Source of the DNA: Rhodoferax sp.
GTDB taxonomy: Bacteria; Pseudomonadota; Gammaproteobacteria; Burkholderiales; Burkholderiaceae_C
Assembly: GCA_031291295.1 (NCBI GenBank)
Contig: JARLJI010000113.1
Location: 17,328-81,327, forward strand
Reading direction: 5' to 3'
Length of the DNA stretch: 64,000 nucleotides
Position numbers and translations under genes: made by a program. The notes beneath the pieces were generated by a model that was given only the letters and a program-made list of their open reading frames with translations, ran no database searches and was not told the origin of the DNA. Within the stretch, counting starts at the first letter, position 1. Every line of letters begins with the position of its first letter. Shown here piece by piece: positions 60,412-64,000 of this stretch.

Positions 60412-61502
60412 GGCGTTACCTTCATCTCGGCTTTCTCGACCTCAAGGCGCAGCAGTAACTTCGCACCCTTACTCAGCATATACAGGTAGCGACCAACCTC
60501 CACGGCGGCGACGATGCCGTGGAAAGTGCCGCCAGCACGACTATGGAATGAATACCGGGGCAGCCCGTTCGCATCCAGTCGAACCACCAATCCATAGGAT
60601 CTCGGCGGCGCCCACGGCTTCACAACTCCCACCTGTTTCAGACCGGCATACTGCAAAGGCTCGTGGAAACTCCTCCATGTGCTCAGCTGGGGAGAGATCC
60701 ATAGATCAGGATCCACGGTATCAATCATGCGCTGTCGATAGGCAGGCTCCCGCAGCACAAATTCAACGAGTTGGGTACGACAGCAGAAGACGGTCATCCA
60801 GTATCCGCCCCCGCTTGCGGGCGTCAACCGTGAAGGATATCCAGGCAATTGCCCTATCACCTCTTGGACCTCCCCGGAGGCAAGGACTACCGACAAACGG
60901 TGGCGCCAACTCTCGCTCACAAGTAGTGAGCCCTTGAATGCAGCCGCTCCGAAGGCGTATCCGAGACCATCAGCGATCTGGCTTGATCCGCCGGTGGACA
61001 AGTCGAGCGCACATACGCGGCCGGCTCGGTTCGACTCCATCAAGTCATGACGCCATTGCGTGTAGGGCCGTAGCGCGCTTCCGTCGGTGACGATGAGGCG
61101 ATCGCCGTCTGTGACCAGCGCATTTGCAGCATGCAGTCGGCGTCCGTTGACTTCCGTGAAGCGTCGTCCGTCGAAATGGCCGCCCATCACCCGGACTTCA
61201 GAGCCTTCCAGCGCGACTGCAAAGCCGCCCTGGACGCAAGCGAGTCCGGTAATCGGCCGTCCGACATCGAGTACCCGTTCGCGCACCCCGTCATCGCTGA
61301 CGCGAATCACCGTTGAGCCATCCGCCAGATAGAGGCTGCGTCCGTCCGTCGCTAAGTCTTCAGGTTGCTCTAGCGAGCAGCAGACTTCAGCCTCCTGAAG
61401 CAACTGATTGGGCTTCAATGCACCGTCGAAGACCGGGGCCGGAATCACCGCGGAGCCTCTTCCAAATGACCTGTCTTGCCAGCGACGTAGGGTCTTCATC
61501 AT
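60408..61502 (-). CDS. Strictosidine-synthase/SMP-30-like six-bladed beta-propeller protein
   Basis: 364-aa beta-propeller: EQPEDLATDGRSLYLADGST near residue 45, GLGYAFGAAAFKGSLLVSES, WRHRLSVVLASGEVQEVIGQ, LPGYPSRLTPASGGGYWM and FHSRAGGTFHGIVAAVEVG. Relatives are strictosidine synthases, lactonases and esterases. ATG 61502 is supported by GGAGG and overlaps the stop of the upstream gene (ATGA); the ATPase ATG overlaps this gene's stop. Found with sugar-type ABC genes, so it may open a lactone of the imported substrate. Confidence 0.82.
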   Translation of the reverse strand: MMKTLRRWQDRSFGRGSAVIPAPVFDGALKPNQLLQEAEVCCSLEQPEDLATDGRSLYLADGSTVIRVSDDGVRERVLDVGRPITGLACVQGGFAVALEGSEVRVMGGHFDGRRFTEVNGRRLHAANALVTDGDRLIVTDGSALRPYTQWRHDLMESNRAGRVCALDLSTGGSSQIADGLGYAFGAAAFKGSLLVSESWRHRLSVVLASGEVQEVIGQLPGYPSRLTPASGGGYWMTVFCCRTQLVEFVLREPAYRQRMIDTVDPDLWISPQLSTWRSFHEPLQYAGLKQVGVVKPWAPPRSYGLVVRLDANGLPRYSFHSRAGGTFHGIVAAVEVGRYLYMLSKGAKLLLRLEVEKAEMKVTP

Positions 61503-62085
61503 GCCGATTTCCTCCAACGATGCTCGTAGTGCATGAAATCCGGATCGAAGGTCCCGTCCGGTAGCTTATAGCGGCCAATCCGATTGTTGGTCAGCCCTCC
61601 GAGATAGAGCCAGCCCTTGTGCTCGCGCATTGACGTGATCATTGGATGGTTGACCGCCCCGTGATCCCACAACGTCTCCAGCACTTTCCCCTCCAAGCTG
61701 AATTTCAGCACGCAGCCGTTGTTGACCTGAGGGATTAACCATTCGTCAGATGGAAGACGCTGTGTCATGCGCCTTCGGAAAACCGACCTCACATTGGGAG
61801 ACACGACCGGCGAAGGCGGCAGCGCGAGATATGTCGGACTGACGTAAATGTTACGGATAACCCGCTGCCGATTCTTGTTCCACCGAATATCGATCGCAGC
61901 GGCAACGATCAGCGTCGCAGCTAGAACCATATTGGTGACGCCACCGGGCACTGACGCGGACGTCAGCCCATTGACAATCAATAGAACAATCATCATTCCG
62001 ACCAATGCCTTCGTGACCGATCCTTTTCCTCCACCCAGACTCACGCCACCCAAGATGGTCGCCGTCAAGACAGTCAGCGCCGAGG
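61499..62085 (-). pseudogene. ABC permease C-terminus fused to strictosidine-synthase-like tail, 5' end cut by IS66
   Basis: The first ~75 residues are the end of an RbsC-type permease (ILGGVSLGGGKGSVTKALVG, then MMIVLLIVNGLTSASVPGG and a last helix AATLIVAAAIDIRWNKNRQR). A linker YVSPTYLALPPSPVVSP leads into a propeller-like end, DEWLIPQVNNGCVLKFSLEG and MREHKGWLYLGGLTNNRIGR. The permease front half is missing, replaced at about 62085 by IS66 fragment B. The propeller part is also short, since a whole strictosidine-synthase-like domain needs about 300 residues; an internal deletion near the SPVVSPNVRS junction is likely. Confidence 0.75.
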
Positions 62086-62541
62086 ATCGCAGGACGATTC
62101 GACAGGCAAACGCCAAACCGGTTGCCGATGCCCTGTATCAGTGGCTGTTATTGCAACGAAGCAAGGTCACCGACGGCTCGGCGACGGCAAAAGCATTGGA
62201 TTACAGCCTCAAACGCTGGGCGGCGCTGACGCACTACCTGTATGACGGTCAAGTACCTATAGACAACAATTGGTGCGAGAACCAAATCCGCCCGGTCGCA
62301 TTGGGAAGAGGTAATTGGCTTTTTGCAGGGTCACTGCGCGCCGGTCAACGTGCCGCCGCTGTGATGAGCTTGATCCAAAGCGCAAAGATCAATGGGCATG
62401 ACCCGTATGCCTACATGAAGGACATCCTCACCCGGCTGCCAACCCAACAGAACAGCCAGATCGAGGATCTGCTTCCGCACCGCTGGACGCCACAACCCTA
62501 AAAGCTACCAGGCAGTCAACCTGTGTTGCCTGGTTGCTTAC
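62085..62541 (+). mobile_element. IS66-family element 3' fragment (B) with right end
   Basis: The open frame to 62501 reads RRTIRQANAKPVADALYQWL, SATAKALDYSLKRWAALTHY, VPIDNNWCENQIRPVALGRG and NWLFAGSLRAGQRAAAVMSL, the end of an IS66 TnpC. After the stop come ACCAGGCA...TGCCTGGT (62507-62534) and a terminal GTAAGC on the minus strand ending at about 62541, the expected IS66 terminus. Differs from fragment A in sequence, so two separate IS66 insertions are represented. Confidence 0.87.
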
Positions 62542-62708
62542 GATGTGTCGGCGTGCTATACCGGATCGCCATCACAGCGGTTGTGTCGGTACTTGGTGGC
62601 GCAGCGCGGCTTTTTCAGTACGAGCCTGGGACGCTGGTGCTCTGAGTACACGATGTCGTCGCCAGTCATTGAATACGATCGGAATCAGTCAGCAGCCTTG
62701 CATTTGCT
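62542..62708. other. Non-coding stretch beyond the IS66 end
   Basis: About 170 bp between the IS66 terminus and the small gene at 62709; no feature recognised. Confidence 0.4.
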
Positions 62709-63026
62709 TCAATGCGCTTGATGGTCAGACTTGGATGAGCCGGGGACGGCTTGTACAGCTTCCTCAAACAATGCTTGTGTACAAGCATCCTCGCTGGACG
62801 ACGCAACTTGACGGCAGTAAATCCAATGCTCCTGCGGAACATCGGCCCCGGAACGGACCGCCATCGCCAGACGGACCACAGACAAACGACCATGACCAAA
62901 ACTGATGCTCCGCGCGAGGAGCCGCAGTGCGGCGTCTTTGGCGAGTGAAACGGATTCCGTGGACGCATTGTTGTCACGTCCATTTGCTACCACCCGTTTC
63001 ATCGTTCGAATCATCTCCCTAGACAT
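62709..63026 (-). CDS. Hypothetical small protein downstream of icmF
   Basis: 105-aa frame on the icmF strand, 22 bp after its stop, with GAGGAAA before the ATG. Sequence includes SLAKDAALRLLARSISFGHG and ALFEEAVQAVPGSSK. I do not recognise the family. The Shine-Dalgarno and position favour a real gene; the short length and nearby IS damage leave doubt. Confidence 0.45.
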   Translation of the reverse strand: MSREMIRTMKRVVANGRDNNASTESVSLAKDAALRLLARSISFGHGRLSVVRLAMAVRSGADVPQEHWIYCRQVASSSEDACTQALFEEAVQAVPGSSKSDHQAH

Positions 63027-63048
63027 GTCAGAGTTTCCTCACTTGCAT

Positions 63049-64000
63049 TCACATATTGCGCCGGTACTGCCCGCCGACCTCGAACAGCGCATTCGTGATC
63101 TGGCCCAGCGAGCACACGCGCACGGCCTGCATCAGCACCTCGAACACGTTTTTGTTCTCAATCACGGCGAGCTGCAGTTTCTTCAGCATGGCCGGTGACT
63201 CCTTGGCGTGGCGCTGGTGGAAGTCGGCCAGCCGTTTCAGCTGACCCTGCTTTTCCTCGTCGGTGCTGCGCGCCAGCTCCAGCTTGTCCTGCACGGCATC
63301 GCCATGCGGGTTGCGGAAGGTGTTCACGCCCACGATCGGCAGCTCGCCGGTGTGCTTGAGCATCTCGTAATGCATGCTCTCGTCCTGGATGCGCCCGCGC
63401 TGGTAGCCGGTTTCCATGGCACCTAACACACCGCCGCGCTCCGCGATGCGTTCGAACTCCAGCAGCACCGCTTCTTCGACCAGCTCGGTCAGCTCTTCGA
63501 TGATGAAGCTGCCCTGGTTCGGGTTCTCGTTCTTGGCCAGGCCCCATTCGCGGTTGATGATGAGCTGGATCGCCATCGCGCGGCGCACCGAGTCTTCAGT
63601 CGGCGTGGTGATGGCCTCGTCGAAGGCGTTGGTGTGCAACGAGTTGCAGTTGTCGTAGATCGCGATCAGCGCCTGCAAGGTGGTGCGGATGTCGTTGAAC
63701 TGGATCTCCTGGGCGTGCAGGCTGCGCCCGCTGGTCTGGATGTGGTACTTGAGCTTCTGGCTGCGCTCGTTGGCGCCGTATTTGTCCTTCATCGCGACGG
63801 CCCAGATGCGCCGCGCCACGCGCCCCATCACGGTGTACTCGGGGTCCATGCCGTTGCTGAAGAAGAAGCTCAGGTTGGGGGCGAAATCGTCGATGTGCAT
63901 GCCGCGCGCCAGGTACGCCTCGACAAAGGTGAAGCCGTTGGACAGCGTGAAGGCGAGCTGGCTGATCGGGTTCGCGCCGGCCTCGGCGATGTGGTAGCCG
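63049..64000 (-). CDS. icmF: Fused isobutyryl-CoA mutase IcmF, C-terminal part (partial)
   Basis: C-terminal ~317 residues of an adenosylcobalamin-dependent acyl-CoA mutase; it continues beyond the right edge. Visible: [80 protein letters not shown], and the C-terminus [13 protein letters not shown]. The [10 protein letters not shown] and LHTNAFDEA motifs are general mutase motifs; the tail and overall fit point to the fused IcmF type, which joins mutase, B12 domain and G-protein chaperone. The N-terminal domains lie outside, so a plain methylmalonyl-CoA mutase cannot be fully excluded. It would interconvert isobutyryl- and butyryl-CoA. Confidence 0.85.
   Translation of the reverse strand, partial: GYHIAEAGANPISQLAFTLSNGFTFVEAYLARGMHIDDFAPNLSFFFSNGMDPEYTVMGRVARRIWAVAMKDKYGANERSQKLKYHIQTSGRSLHAQEIQFNDIRTTLQALIAIYDNCNSLHTNAFDEAITTPTEDSVRRAMAIQLIINREWGLAKNENPNQGSFIIEELTELVEEAVLLEFERIAERGGVLGAMETGYQRGRIQDESMHYEMLKHTGELPIVGVNTFRNPHGDAVQDKLELARSTDEEKQGQLKRLADFHQRHAKESPAMLKKLQLAVIENKNVFEVLMQAVRVCSLGQITNALFEVGGQYRRNM

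Noticed and set aside
62740..62750. GGGGAC near 62742 as a dyad copy
   Set aside because: No matching GTCCCC half 6 bp away and no promoter-like hexamer at 22 bp.
1..64000. Numerous long open frames antisense or out of frame to the genes listed, for example across the ABC and P450 genes
   Set aside because: High GC keeps all six frames open. Their translations are Arg/Ala/His-rich without domain motifs and they overlap genes with clear motifs.
1..64000. tRNA, rRNA, riboswitch and CRISPR signals
   Set aside because: No cloverleaf, conserved rRNA segment, riboswitch core or regularly spaced repeats were seen by eye.

Overview
The window looks like the chromosome of a high-GC betaproteobacterium, most likely Burkholderiales. 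The support is strong G/C third-position bias, several LIV-type (branched-chain amino acid family) ABC transporters, many SDRs, CaiB and acyl-CoA ligase genes, and an IcmF-type fused mutase at the right edge. No rRNA, tRNA or CRISPR array was seen.

Positions 1-55.8 kb form one dense catabolic island. It holds six intact cytochrome P450 genes and one P450 pseudogene, two [2Fe-2S] ferredoxins, eight classical SDRs, three zinc-free quinone-oxidoreductase-type MDRs and three further flavoenzymes (a class A monooxygenase, a KstD/fumarate-reductase-like dehydrogenase and an Old Yellow Enzyme/dienoyl-CoA-reductase-like protein). It also holds two acyl-CoA ligases, a thiolase, a CaiB/BaiF CoA-transferase, an HMG-CoA-lyase-like enzyme, three NIPSNAP-like proteins, two VOC proteins, two DUF3237 proteins, two MFS exporters, two complete LIV-type permease/ATPase sets and two separately encoded LIV-type binding proteins. 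A plausible reading is import of an organic acid or hydrophobic ring compound, P450 hydroxylation, SDR/MDR oxidation, CoA activation, and thiolytic or aldol cleavage. The substrate cannot be read from the sequence. Four P450s plus the pseudogene resemble the CYP199 group known for para-substituted benzoates, which is only a hint.

The main discovery is regulatory. A dyad, GTCCCC-N6-GGGGAC, occurs at 15 intergenic places and almost nowhere looks accidental. In 13 cases exactly 22 bp separate the dyad from a -10-like hexamer, with a -35-like CTGACG/CAGACG/CATACG hexamer starting on the last base of the dyad and a 17-bp spacer; one more has 21 bp. This puts the dyad centre near -43, the position of a lux box for a class II LuxR-type activator. 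A LuxR-type regulator (18573-19436) lies in the middle of the island beside an IclR regulator, and neither regulator gene carries the dyad. Divergent units either share one dyad (9873, 15846) or carry two back to back (25.8, 41.8 and 50.8 kb).

Transcription units inferred from the dyads: (a) 7541 to 1 (-): hydrolase, ligase, MFS, thiolase, ligase, dehydrogenase. (b) 9815 to 7606 (-): P450 and MDR. (c) 9948 to 13007 (+): ferredoxin, SDR, MFS, P450 pseudogene. (d) 13605 (-): VOC protein. (e) 15788 to 13764 (-): NIPSNAP, NAD(P)-binding protein, broken PPC/DUF296 gene. (f) 15899 to 17502 (+): MDR and flavodoxin-like protein. (g) 19796 to 22145 (+): hemerythrin and flavin monooxygenase. (h) 25759 to 22444 (-): LIV transporter 1. 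(i) 25911 to 30277 (+): two P450s, SnoaL-like, two NIPSNAP-like. (j) 30387 to 32266 (+): binding protein and SDR. (k) 38174 to 32295 (-): ferredoxin, VOC, DUF3237, four SDRs, P450. (l) 41688 to 38255 (-): LIV transporter 2. (m) 41882 to 49121 (+): P450, FAD dehydrogenase, two SDRs, OYE-like, GST. (n) 50664 (-): binding protein. (o) 50850 (+): DUF3237. (p) 51418 to 55846 (+): P450, CaiB, lyase, MDR.

From about 55.9 to 62.5 kb the island ends in a graveyard of insertion sequences (IS110, IS66 twice, IS630) and broken genes (a thiolase; a permease fused to a strictosidine-synthase-like tail). Inside it are a ribose/simple-sugar-type ABC ATPase and a strictosidine-synthase-like protein with less GC-biased codons. 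The right edge carries the C-terminal part of IcmF.
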